Positions 36,387 through 44,483 of a DNA stretch of 64,000 nt are shown in pieces (within the stretch, counting starts at the first letter, position 1; the number at the start of each line of letters is the position of its first letter). The stretch is from Xanthomonas sp. DAR 80977 (GTDB taxonomy: Bacteria; Pseudomonadota; Gammaproteobacteria; Xanthomonadales; Xanthomonadaceae). A model generated the notes under the pieces. The model was not told the origin of the DNA. It worked only from the letters and a program-made list of their open reading frames with translations, and searched no databases. The stretch covers positions 1,805,001 through 1,869,000 of the forward strand of contig NZ_CP162487.1 in NCBI RefSeq assembly GCF_041240605.1. Direction: 5' to 3'. Both the position numbers and the translations under genes were made by a program.

Positions 36387-39300
36387 TCAGCGCGGCGACA
36401 GCGCCGCCAGCAGGCCGCGCGCGGCGTTGAAGCGGTCCGCGGCTTCCGGCAGCGGCAGTTTCAGCTTCAGTTTGTCCGGCCCGTCCATCGCGTACAGCTT
36501 GGGCTGCTTCTGGATCATCTGGATGATGGTCATCGGATCGACGTGGGGCTTGGCCTCGAACACGATGCGGCCGCCGTTCTCGCCCAGTTCCAGCTTGCGG
36601 ATGCCGAGCGCGTTGGCCTGCAGCTTGAGCTCGGCGATCGCGAACAGGTGCTTGACCGGATCCGGCAGCAGGCCGAAGCGGTCGATCATCTCCACCTGCA
36701 GCTCGCGCAGCTGCTCGCTGTCGCGGGCGCTGGAGACGCGCTTGTACAGGGTCAGGCGGGTGTGCACGTCGGGCAGGTAGTCGTCCGGGATCAGCGCCGG
36801 CACGTGCAGTTCCACTTCGGCGCCGCGCGCTTCCTCGCCGGCGTCCAGGTCCGGCAGCTTGCCCTGGCGGATGCTGCGCACCGCGCGTTCCAGCAGCTCG
36901 GTGTACAGGCTGAACCCGACCTCGGCCATCTGCCCGCTCTGGTCCTCGCCGAGCAGTTCGCCGGCGCCGCGGATCTCCAGGTCGTGGGTGGCCAGGGTGA
37001 AGCCGGCGCCGAGCTCGTCCATCGAGGCGATCGCGTCCAGCCGCTTCTGCGCGTCGCCGGTGATGCTGCGCCGGTCCGGCACCAGCAGGTAGGCGTAGGC
37101 GCGGTGGTGCGAGCGGCCGACGCGGCCGCGCAGCTGGTGCAGCTGGGCCAGGCCGAAGCGGTCGGCGCGGTTGATGACGATGGTGTTGGCGTTGGGGATG
37201 TCGATGCCCGATTCGATGATCGTGGTCGACAGCAGCACGTTGAAGCGCTGCTTCTGGAAATCCAGCATCACCCGTTCCAGCTCGCGCTCGGGCATCTGCC
37301 CGTGGGCGATGCCGATGCGCGCCTCGGGCACCAGCTCGCTCAGTTCGCGCTGCATGCGGCCGATGCTTTCCACGTCGTTGTGCAGGAAATACAGCTGGCC
37401 GCCGCGCGCCAGCTCGCGCTGGAACGCCTCGCGCAGCAGCGCGTTGTCCCAGGCGGTGACGAAGGTCTGCACCGCCAGCCGGTTCGGCGGCGCGGTGGCG
37501 ATGATCGACAGGTCGCGCAGCCCGGCCATGGCCATGTTCAGCGTGCGCGGGATCGGCGTGGCGGTCAGGGTCAGCAGGTGCACGTTGGCGCGCAGCGCCT
37601 TCAGCGCTTCCTTCTGGCGCACGCCGAAGCGCTGTTCCTCGTCGACCACGACCAGGCCCAGGTCCTTGAACTTGACGTCCGGCTGCAGCAGCCGGTGGGT
37701 GCCGATGATGACGTCGATGCCGCCGTCGGCGACCTTCTCCAGCTCGGCCTTGATCTCCTTGGCGCTCTTGAAGCGCGACAGCACCTCCACCCGCAGCGGC
37801 CAGTCGGCGAAGCGGTCGCGGAAGTTGCGGTAGTGCTGTTCGGCCAGCAGCGTGGTCGGCACCAGCACCGCCACCTGCTTGCCGGCGCTGGCCGCGGCGA
37901 ACGCGGCGCGCACCGCGACCTCGGTCTTGCCGAAGCCCACGTCGCCGCAGACCACGCGGTCCATCGGCTGGCTGCTGCCCAGGTCGCGCAGGGTGGCCTC
38001 GATCGCGGCCAGCTGGTCGCCGGTCTCCTCGAACGGGAAGCCGGCGGCGAACGGTTCGTACATGGCCCGGTCCACCTGCAGCGCCAGGCCGGCGCGGGCG
38101 CGGCGCCGCGCCTGGATCTCCAGCAGTTCGGCGGCCACGTCGCGCACCTTCTCGGCGGCGCGGCGCTTGGCCTTGCTCCACTGCTCGCCGCCCAGCGAAT
38201 GCAGCGGCGCGGTCTCGGCCGAGGCGCCGGAGTAGCGGCTGATCAGGTGCAGCTGCGCGACCGGCACGTACAGGCGGTCGCCCTTGGCGTATTCGATCTC
38301 CAGGAACTCGCCGGGCATGCCGCCGGCATCGAGCACGATCAGCCCGCGGTAGCGGCCGACGCCGTGGTCCTCGTGCACGATCGGTGCGCCTTCGGTCAGC
38401 TCGCCGAGGTCGCGGATGATCGCTTCCGGCTCGCGCCCGGCGCGGCGCGTGCGCCGCGGCTGGCCGGCGCGTTCGGGGAACAGCTGGCGTTCGGTGAGCA
38501 CCGCGATGCGCGGATCGTCGAGCGCGAAGCCGTCGTCCAGCGGCGCCACCGCGATGGCGAATGCTGCCGGCGCAACATCGAGTCCACCGGAGCCGCCGAG
38601 CCCCTCTCCCTGCGGCGACCGAAGGGAGTCCCCGTGGGAGAGAGGGGTTGGGGTGAGGGTATGCCCGCTCGCGGTCTGCTTCCGCGCGGCGGTGGAGGAC
38701 GCGGACGAAGCAGCCGCCTGCTTCGACGAGGACCGCGCGGGCGGCGTACCCTCATCCGGCGCTTCGCGCCACCTTCTCCCGGTGGGAGAAGGGAGGAATG
38801 CGGCGAAATTGGGGATCACCTCGGGTTTCAGGTCCGCCGCGGCCAGCACTTCCAGCAGCGCTTCGCGGCGGCCCGGCGAGTCGGCGGCGATCAGCACGCG
38901 GCCCGCGTAGCTGCCGAGGAAGCTCTTCAGCGCTTCGGCCGGCGCCGCGTCCTTGGCCGCCACCGGCAGCGGCGGCAACGGCTGGTCGCCCAGCGCCTGC
39001 GCGTCGCCGATGCGCGGGTGGTCGGCGGCCCACACCTCGATGCGCGGCAGGCCGTTGAGCTTTTCGCGCAGCGTGTCCGGCGCCTGGTACAGCTCCTCGG
39101 GCGCCAGCAGCGGGCGCTCCACGTCGTGGCGGCGCTGCTCGTAGCGGTTCTGGGTCTGCGCCCAGAACGCGTCGGCGGCGGCGCCCACGCCCGGCGCGAG
39201 CAGCGGCAGCGCCGTCTCGCCCAGGTAGTCGAACAGGGTGGCGGTGGCATCGCGCGCCGGCGCGCCGGCGCTGCGTGGTTCCTGGAAGAACAGCGGCAGG

Positions 39301-40100
39301 TAGTACTCGATGCCCGACGGCGCCAGCCGCGCCTTCAGGTCCTGGTACAGCGCGCTGCGCCGCGTGTCCACGTCGAAGCGTTCGCGCAGCGTGGCCAGCA
39401 CCCGCTCGACGCTGGCATCGTCCATCGGCACTTCGCGGCCCGGCAGCATCTTCACCGCCTGCACGTGGTCCAGCGAGCGCTGCGATTCCGGGTCGAAGGC
39501 GCGGATCGAGTCGATGTCCTCGTCCAGCAGTTCGACCCGCAACGGGGTCTCCGCGCCCATCGGGTACACGTCGAGCAGGCCGCCACGCACCGCGAAATCG
39601 CCCGGGTCCATCACCTGCGGCACGTTGCGGTAGCCGGCGCTCTCAAGGCGGCGCTTTTCCGCCTCCAGGTCCAGGCGCTGGCCCACGCGCAGGTCGAAGC
39701 TGCCGCCGACGATGTAGCGCAACGGCGCCACGCGCTGCATCAGCGTCTGCACCGGCACCACCACGATGCCTTGCTGCAGCGTCGGCAGCCGGTGCAGCGC
39801 CGACAGGCGCTGGCTGATGATGTCCGGGTGCGGGCTGAACTGGTCGTAGGGCAGGGTTTCCCAATCCGGGAACGGCACCACCGGCAGCTGCTGGTCGCCG
39901 GCCAGCAGCGTATGCAGGTCGGCTTCGATCTGGTGCGCGCTCTGGTTGTCGCGCGCGACCACCAGCAGCGGCCCGCGATGCGCCGCGGCGGCGCAGGCGA
40001 TATGCCAGGCCAGTGCGGTCGAGGACGCAGGGGCGCGCCAGAAGGCGCGGAGCTGGCCGGATTTGGGCAGCGGCGGAACGGGGAAGGAAAGAGGCGCCAT
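36387..40100 (-). CDS. mfd: Mfd, transcription-repair coupling factor, with an extra insert
   Basis: A 1237-residue DNA translocase that removes stalled RNA polymerase and recruits UvrA. Seen in order: the UvrB-like N-terminal domains (about 1-350), an RNA polymerase-interacting domain around residues 545-610 (DAGGMPGEFLEIEYAKGDRL and following), the translocase with Walker A GDVGFGKTE (about 722), DEEQ (about 820) and later SF2 motifs such as GRVGRSHH, and the C-terminal domain. It is about 85 residues longer than E. coli Mfd (1148). The excess is a Ser/Ala/Gly/Pro-rich stretch at about residues 430-510, encoded by two repeat elements of intergenic type (38601-38660 and 38747-38795). The frame is intact across it, and the insert falls between structural domains, so the protein may still work. 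Confidence 0.95.
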   Translation of the reverse strand: MAPLSFPVPPLPKSGQLRAFWRAPASSTALAWHIACAAAAHRGPLLVVARDNQSAHQIEADLHTLLAGDQQLPVVPFPDWETLPYDQFSPHPDIISQRLSALHRLPTLQQGIVVVPVQTLMQRVAPLRYIVGGSFDLRVGQRLDLEAEKRRLESAGYRNVPQVMDPGDFAVRGGLLDVYPMGAETPLRVELLDEDIDSIRAFDPESQRSLDHVQAVKMLPGREVPMDDASVERVLATLRERFDVDTRRSALYQDLKARLAPSGIEYYLPLFFQEPRSAGAPARDATATLFDYLGETALPLLAPGVGAAADAFWAQTQNRYEQRRHDVERPLLAPEELYQAPDTLREKLNGLPRIEVWAADHPRIGDAQALGDQPLPPLPVAAKDAAPAEALKSFLGSYAGRVLIAADSPGRREALLEVLAAADLKPEVIPNFAAFLPSPTGRRWREAPDEGTPPARSSSKQAAASSASSTAARKQTASGHTLTPTPLSHGDSLRSPQGEGLGGSGGLDVAPAAFAIAVAPLDDGFALDDPRIAVLTERQLFPERAGQPRRTRRAGREPEAIIRDLGELTEGAPIVHEDHGVGRYRGLIVLDAGGMPGEFLEIEYAKGDRLYVPVAQLHLISRYSGASAETAPLHSLGGEQWSKAKRRAAEKVRDVAAELLEIQARRRARAGLALQVDRAMYEPFAAGFPFEETGDQLAAIEATLRDLGSSQPMDRVVCGDVGFGKTEVAVRAAFAAASAGKQVAVLVPTTLLAEQHYRNFRDRFADWPLRVEVLSRFKSAKEIKAELEKVADGGIDVIIGTHRLLQPDVKFKDLGLVVVDEEQRFGVRQKEALKALRANVHLLTLTATPIPRTLNMAMAGLRDLSIIATAPPNRLAVQTFVTAWDNALLREAFQRELARGGQLYFLHNDVESIGRMQRELSELVPEARIGIAHGQMPERELERVMLDFQKQRFNVLLSTTIIESGIDIPNANTIVINRADRFGLAQLHQLRGRVGRSHHRAYAYLLVPDRRSITGDAQKRLDAIASMDELGAGFTLATHDLEIRGAGELLGEDQSGQMAEVGFSLYTELLERAVRSIRQGKLPDLDAGEEARGAEVELHVPALIPDDYLPDVHTRLTLYKRVSSARDSEQLRELQVEMIDRFGLLPDPVKHLFAIAELKLQANALGIRKLELGENGGRIVFEAKPHVDPMTIIQMIQKQPKLYAMDGPDKLKLKLPLPEAADRFNAARGLLAALSPR
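38601..38795. repeat. Two palindromic repeats inserted in frame in mfd
   Basis: Element 1 (38601-38660) has CCCCTCTCCC paired with GGGAGAGAGGGG, followed by TTGGGGTGAGGGT. Element 2 (38747-38795) has TACCCTCATCCGGC, GCTTCGCGCC, then CTTCTCCC paired with GGGAGAAG. Such words are typical of intergenic repeats in xanthomonads. Between them lie 86 bp of low-complexity sequence. Together they add about 65-80 codons to mfd without a stop. Confidence 0.8.
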
Positions 40101-40120
40101 GGACCGACTAGTTTAGCAAG

Positions 40121-40226
40121 CTCGGGACCGGGGACTCGGGACTCGGGACCCGGAAAAGCAGAGCGCCATATGCGGCTTTGGCTCCTGCTCTTCCGGGTCC
40201 CCGGTCCCGAGTCCCGGGTCCCGGGC
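40121..40226. repeat. Inverted GGGACTC/GAGTCCC heptamer block
   Basis: CTCGGGACCGGGGACTCGGG (from 40121) and following words pair with CCGGTCCCGAGTCCCGGGTC (from 40201) across about 50 bp. It lies between mfd (upstream end) and the acetyltransferase stop, and could fold into a long hairpin that terminates the acetyltransferase transcript or insulates the mfd promoter. Related to 2791-3020. Confidence 0.75.
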
Positions 40227-40228
40227 TT

Positions 40229-40771
40229 TCAATTGCCCAGTTCCAGCACCACGCGGACCAGGCCCGGGGTGTCGGGGTGCGGCATCGGCTGGAAGCCCAG
40301 CGACTCGGCCAGTTGCAGCATCGGCAGGTTGCTCTCCAGCACGTCGCCGTAGAGCCGGTCCAGGTACTTGCGCCGCGCCCACTTGACCAGCTTGCGCATC
40401 AGCTGCCGGCCCAGGCCCTGGCCGGCGACGAAGCTGCTGACCAGGATCGCGTACTCGGCCTCGCGGGTGCCGGGCGTGATCGCCGCGCGCGCCACCGCGC
40501 CGACCACCGCTTCGCCCGGCGGCAGCGGTTCGGCCGCGACCAGGGTCAGCTCGGTCTTCGGATTGGGATGGGTCAGCCGCTGCGCCATGTCCTCGGTCAG
40601 TTCCTGCACCGAATGCAGGAAGCGCTCGCGGATCTCGGTCGGCCCGAGCAGGCTGAAGGCGCCCTGCAGCGGTGCGCTGTCTTCCGGCCGGATCGGCCGG
40701 ATCAGCAGCTCGCGGCCGCTGGGCAAGGTGAAGTTTTCATGCCACGGAGGCATGCGGTTGCGGGTAGCCAT
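40229..40771 (-). CDS. GNAT-family N-acetyltransferase
   Basis: A 180-residue cytoplasmic protein with the GNAT fold: LIRPIRPEDSAPL at about 23-35, AEYAILVSSFVAGQGLGRQLMRKLVKWAR at about 104-132 holding the acetyl-CoA pyrophosphate-binding signature Q-x-G-x-G, then LYGDVLESNLPMLQLAESLGF. The target is unknown. Sequences of this type are found as free-standing enzymes or as the C-terminal domain of acyl-CoA synthetase-like protein acetyltransferases. ATG 40771 or the in-frame ATG at 40753 could start it. Confidence 0.85.
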   Translation of the reverse strand: MATRNRMPPWHENFTLPSGRELLIRPIRPEDSAPLQGAFSLLGPTEIRERFLHSVQELTEDMAQRLTHPNPKTELTLVAAEPLPPGEAVVGAVARAAITPGTREAEYAILVSSFVAGQGLGRQLMRKLVKWARRKYLDRLYGDVLESNLPMLQLAESLGFQPMPHPDTPGLVRVVLELGN

Positions 40772-40886
40772 GGCCGGATGCTCCTCGACGAATCCTGGAT
40801 TCTCGCATTACCCGGGGCGGGCGCCGTGAACGCTGCGCTCACCGCGTTTGCCTACCCTATGCGGGGATTTTCGATAAGGATAGGCC

Positions 40887-41816
40887 ATGTCCGGCAGCGG
40901 CGATTCGCGGCGCGCCATTTTCTTCGCGCTCGGTGCCAACCTGGCCATCGCCCTGGCCAAGGGCGCGGCGGCGCTGGCCACCGGCTCGGGCGCGATGCTG
41001 GCCGAGACCGTGCATTCGCTGGCCGACTGCGGCAACCAGCTGCTGTTGCTGCTGGGCATGCGCCAGGCCAAGCGCCCGGCCAGCGCCGAGTATCCGCTGG
41101 GCTACGGCCGCGCGATCTACTTCTGGTCGTTCCTGGTGGCGGTGATGCTGTTCTGCATCGGCGGCATGTTTTCGGTGTACGAGGGCGTGCACAAGCTGCT
41201 GCAACCCGAGCCGCTGAGCAGTTGGGGCTGGGCGGTGGGCGTGCTGGGGTTCGCGCTGGTCGCCGAGGGCGTGTCGCTGCGCACCTGCCTGCAGGAGATC
41301 GCCAAGGTGCGCGGCGAGCGCTCGCTGTGGACCTGGTTCCGCGAGAGCCGCCAGGCCGAGCTGATCGTGATCTTCGGCGAGGACATGGCGGCGCTGCTCG
41401 GCCTGGCGCTGGCGCTGGCCGCGGTGCTGCTGACGGTGCTGACCGGCAATCCGTTGTGGGATGCGCTGGGCACCATCGCCATCGGCGCGTTGCTGGTCGT
41501 GGTCGCGGTGCTGGTGGCGATCGAGATCAAGGCGATGCTGATCGGGCAGAGCGTGGACCCGGCCCTGCAGCGGCAATTGCATGCGTTCTTCCAGGCGCAG
41601 CCGGAGATCGAGCGGGTGATCCACCTGATCGCGATGCAACTGGGCGAGGACGTGATGGTGTCGGTGCAGGCCACGCTGCGGCAGAAGCACGATGCGGCGG
41701 CGCTGCTCGCCGACATCACCCGCATCGAGCGCGAGTTGAAACAGCAGTTCCCGACGGTGCGCTGGAGCTTCTTCGAACCGGAGGCGGGCGCCGCCGCGGT
41801 CGCTTCCGGCACTTGA
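40887..41816 (+). CDS. Cation diffusion facilitator family transporter
   Basis: A 309-residue inner-membrane protein with six predicted helices (within residues 10-215) and a C-terminal cytoplasmic domain (about 225-300, including RVIHLIAMQLGEDVMVSVQATL). TM2 carries HSLADCGNQ, the CDF metal-site type motif, and EDMAALLGLALAL follows in TM5. Family members export Zn2+, Fe2+, Mn2+ or Co2+ in exchange for protons; the metal cannot be assigned by eye. AAGGA lies 7 bases ahead of the ATG. Confidence 0.88.
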   Translation: MSGSGDSRRAIFFALGANLAIALAKGAAALATGSGAMLAETVHSLADCGNQLLLLLGMRQAKRPASAEYPLGYGRAIYFWSFLVAVMLFCIGGMFSVYEGVHKLLQPEPLSSWGWAVGVLGFALVAEGVSLRTCLQEIAKVRGERSLWTWFRESRQAELIVIFGEDMAALLGLALALAAVLLTVLTGNPLWDALGTIAIGALLVVVAVLVAIEIKAMLIGQSVDPALQRQLHAFFQAQPEIERVIHLIAMQLGEDVMVSVQATLRQKHDAAALLADITRIERELKQQFPTVRWSFFEPEAGAAAVASGT

Positions 41817-41862
41817 GCGGCATTGCTACAGTGGCGCCCGGTCCATCGCGGGCGACAACGGA

Positions 41863-42828
41863 ATGAAGACCTCGAACGCTGTGCTGCTGTCCACCGTGAT
41901 CACCCTGGGGTTGGTCGCGGCACTGGGCGGGCTGGTGCTGGGCGGCGGCTGGTGGCTCAAGCGCACCATGCAGGTGTCGCCGCCGCTCGCGCCATCGCCC
42001 CACGCGGCGCCCGCCGCGAAGGCGCAGGTGCAGGCCGACGCGGTACTGGCGCCGTACCGGCAACGCCTGGAGGCCACGCGCAGGCCGGTGGCGCAGGTGC
42101 GCCTGCAGCCGATGGCGCAGGACGATCGCCTGGCCAGCAAGGTCGGCGGGCGGCCGTACTGGACCGCGGACAAGCCGTACCCGCGCGACGCCCGCGGCCA
42201 GCCGCTGGCGCTGCTGGCGCAGGTGGACCTGGCGAAGCTGCCGCCGCTGCGCGGCTATCCCACGCACGGCATGCTGCAGTTCTTCATCGGCGGCGACGAC
42301 TTCTATGGCGCCAACCTGGACGACGGCAACGACCTGGCCGCCTTGAGCGCGCAACGCAATTTCCGCGTGGTGTACTGGCCGCGGCCGGAGGCCTCGGCGC
42401 GGCAGGCCGAGGTGCCGTTGCCGGCCGCCGACACGCTGCCGTTCGATCCGGCGCATCCGCGGGCGATGCAGTTCACGGCCGGCGAGGAAACCATCGGCAG
42501 CAGCGACGTGCACGTCGAGCAGGCGCTGGGGCGGCCATTGGACGAGATCGCCGCTGCCTACGCTGGCCGCCATGCGCTGGCGCAGGATGACGTGGACGAG
42601 GCGCTGTACGAGGCCTTGAATCGCAGCGGGCACAAGCTCGGCGGCTATCCCGAGTTCACCCAGGAGGATCCGCGCAAGGCGCAGGACGCGCAGGTCCTGC
42701 TGCTGCAGCTGGACAGCGACGAGGAGATGATGTGGGGCGACAGCGGCATCGCCAACTTCTTCATCGATCCGGCCGACCTGCAGCGCGCCGATTTCAGCCG
42801 GGTCGCCTACAACTGGGATTGCTATTGA
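41863..42828 (+). CDS. DUF1963 (YwqG-like) protein with N-terminal membrane anchor
   Basis: A 321-residue protein. Residues 8-34 form a hydrophobic anchor, followed by a Pro/Ala-rich linker. The remainder, from SKVGGRPYW (about 92) through LALLAQVDLAKLPPL, GMLQFFIGGDD, KLGGYPEFTQEDPR and LLLQLDSDEEMMWGDSGIANFFI, is the DUF1963/YwqG pattern. Function of this family is unknown. The anchored form suggests it works at the inner membrane. It starts 46 bp after the CDF gene, so the two could be co-transcribed. Confidence 0.85.
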   Translation: MKTSNAVLLSTVITLGLVAALGGLVLGGGWWLKRTMQVSPPLAPSPHAAPAAKAQVQADAVLAPYRQRLEATRRPVAQVRLQPMAQDDRLASKVGGRPYWTADKPYPRDARGQPLALLAQVDLAKLPPLRGYPTHGMLQFFIGGDDFYGANLDDGNDLAALSAQRNFRVVYWPRPEASARQAEVPLPAADTLPFDPAHPRAMQFTAGEETIGSSDVHVEQALGRPLDEIAAAYAGRHALAQDDVDEALYEALNRSGHKLGGYPEFTQEDPRKAQDAQVLLLQLDSDEEMMWGDSGIANFFIDPADLQRADFSRVAYNWDCY

Positions 42829-42876
42829 CCCGGCACCGTGCGCGGTTGCGAGGTGGCGGGCGCCCCACGCGCCGCC

Positions 42877-43734
42877 TCACTCCTCGCGCTTGAGCCACTC
42901 CAGGCGCGTCGATGCGCCGGCTTCGCCCAGATGCGTCTTCAGTGCCGGCAACGCGCTCGCCAGGGCCTGCTCGAACTGCCATGGCGGATTCAGCAGCAGC
43001 ATGCCGCTGCCGTTGAGCCGCAGCGGCGAATCGTCCTGGCGCACCTGCAATTCGGCCAGCAGCACCGACTTGGCCGGCATCGCCGCGGCCTTGCGGAAGA
43101 ACGGCTGCAGGCTGCGGCGCTGCTTGATCGGGTACCAAACCGCGCACATCGCCTGCGGCCAACGGGTCAGGGTCTCGCGCAGGGCCGCGGCGATCAGCGG
43201 GTATTCGGCGTCCTGCGATTCGTAGGGCGGATCGATCAGCACCAGGCCACGGCCGATCTTGGTCGCGCCGGCCTTGGGCGGCACGAACGCCTTGATCGCC
43301 GCATAGCCGTCGCCGGCATGCACCTGCACGCGGCGGTCGTTGCCGAACAGCGCCTTCAGCTCGGCCGCTTCCTCGGCCTGCAGCTCGCAGGCGGCGAGCC
43401 GGTCCTGCTCGCGCATCGCCTGGGCGACCAGCAGCGGCGAGCCGGGATAGGCGACCAGGGCGCCGACCGGATTGTCGGCCTGCACCGCGCGCAGGTAGCG
43501 TTCCAGCACCTCCGGCAGGGTCGGCTGGCCCATCAGTTTGAGCACCCCGGCCGCGGCCTCGCCGGTCTTGCGCGCCTCGCTGGCGGCGAACAGGTAGCGG
43601 CCGCGCCCGGCATGGGTGTCGAGCACGAAGAACGGGCTGTCCTTGCGCTTGAGCGCATCGATCAGCGCGAGCAGTACGGTGTGCTTGAGCGCGTCGGCAT
43701 GGTTGCCGGCGTGGTAGGCGTGGCGATAGTTCAT
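42877..43734 (-). CDS. rlmJ: RlmJ, 23S rRNA (adenine-2030-N6)-methyltransferase
   Basis: A 285-residue SAM-dependent methyltransferase (E. coli 280). The start MNYRHAYHAGNHADALKH is diagnostic, followed by FVLDTHAGRGRY (SAM motif I, about 43-54) and LVLIDPPYES (catalytic motif IV, about 160-169). It modifies A2030 of 23S rRNA. ATG 43734 is the family start. It is divergent from creB with a 46-bp gap, so the promoters must overlap. Confidence 0.95.
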   Translation of the reverse strand: MNYRHAYHAGNHADALKHTVLLALIDALKRKDSPFFVLDTHAGRGRYLFAASEARKTGEAAAGVLKLMGQPTLPEVLERYLRAVQADNPVGALVAYPGSPLLVAQAMREQDRLAACELQAEEAAELKALFGNDRRVQVHAGDGYAAIKAFVPPKAGATKIGRGLVLIDPPYESQDAEYPLIAAALRETLTRWPQAMCAVWYPIKQRRSLQPFFRKAAAMPAKSVLLAELQVRQDDSPLRLNGSGMLLLNPPWQFEQALASALPALKTHLGEAGASTRLEWLKREE

Positions 43735-43780
43735 CGCGGCAGTGTACGGGCGGGCGGGGGTTGCGGCTATGCTGCGCGCC

Positions 43781-44482
43781 ATGTCCGCGCCCGCCGCCCC
43801 CTGTGTCCTCGTCGTCGAGGACGAATCCGCCATCGCCGATACCGTGCTGTACGCCTTGCGCAGCGAGGGCTACCAGGTGCGGCACTGCCTGCTCGGGCGC
43901 GAGGCGCTGGCGCAGGCGCGCGCCGGCGGCATCGACGTGGTGGTGCTCGACGTCGGCCTGCCGGATATCGGCGGCTTCGAGGTGTGCCGCGAACTGCGCA
44001 GCTTCAGCCAGGTGCCGGTGATCTTCCTGACCGCGCGCAACGACGAGATCGACCGCGTGCTCGGCCTGGAGCTGGGTGCCGATGACTACATGGCCAAACC
44101 GTTCTCGCCGCGCGAACTGGTGGCGCGGGTGCGTGCGCGGCTGCGGCGGCCGGCGCCTGCGGCGAGCGCGGAGGCGGCGCCGGGCTGGCAGCGCCACGGC
44201 GCGTTCGCGATCGACCGCGACGGCCGCCGCATCCACTACGACGCGGTCGCCCTGGACCTGACCCGTTACGAATACGCGCTGCTGGCCGCGCTGCTGCAGC
44301 GGCCCGGCGCCATCCTCAGCCGCGCGCAACTGATGGACCGCGGCTGGGACAGCAGCGCCGACAGCGCCGACCGCACCGTGGACACCCACATCAAGACCCT
44401 GCGCGCCAAGCTGCGCGCGGCCGGCGCCGCGCACGATCCGATCCGCACCCATCGCGGCCTCGGCTACGCGCTGGAGCAATGA
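43781..44482 (+). CDS. creB: CreB-like response regulator
   Basis: A 233-residue OmpR/PhoB-family regulator. The receiver domain (1-120) has VVEDE, phosphoacceptor Asp57 (VLDVGLPDIGGFEV), TARN and the conserved Lys in MAKPFSPREL. The winged-helix DNA-binding domain (about 145-230) includes LTRYEYALLAALLQRPG and RTVDTHIKTLRAKL. The call as CreB rests on the adjacent creC-type kinase and on creD further down with a TTCAC-type operator. Start ATG 43781 is preferred; an in-frame ATG four codons earlier (43769) is possible. Confidence 0.88.
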   Translation: MSAPAAPCVLVVEDESAIADTVLYALRSEGYQVRHCLLGREALAQARAGGIDVVVLDVGLPDIGGFEVCRELRSFSQVPVIFLTARNDEIDRVLGLELGADDYMAKPFSPRELVARVRARLRRPAPAASAEAAPGWQRHGAFAIDRDGRRIHYDAVALDLTRYEYALLAALLQRPGAILSRAQLMDRGWDSSADSADRTVDTHIKTLRAKLRAAGAAHDPIRTHRGLGYALEQ

Positions 44483-44483
44483 G

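Noticed and set aside
36543..40352. A 1269-codon open frame opposite mfd
   Set aside because: It is antisense to a conserved gene; its protein is arginine/glutamine/histidine-heavy with no motifs, as expected for a GC-rich shadow frame.
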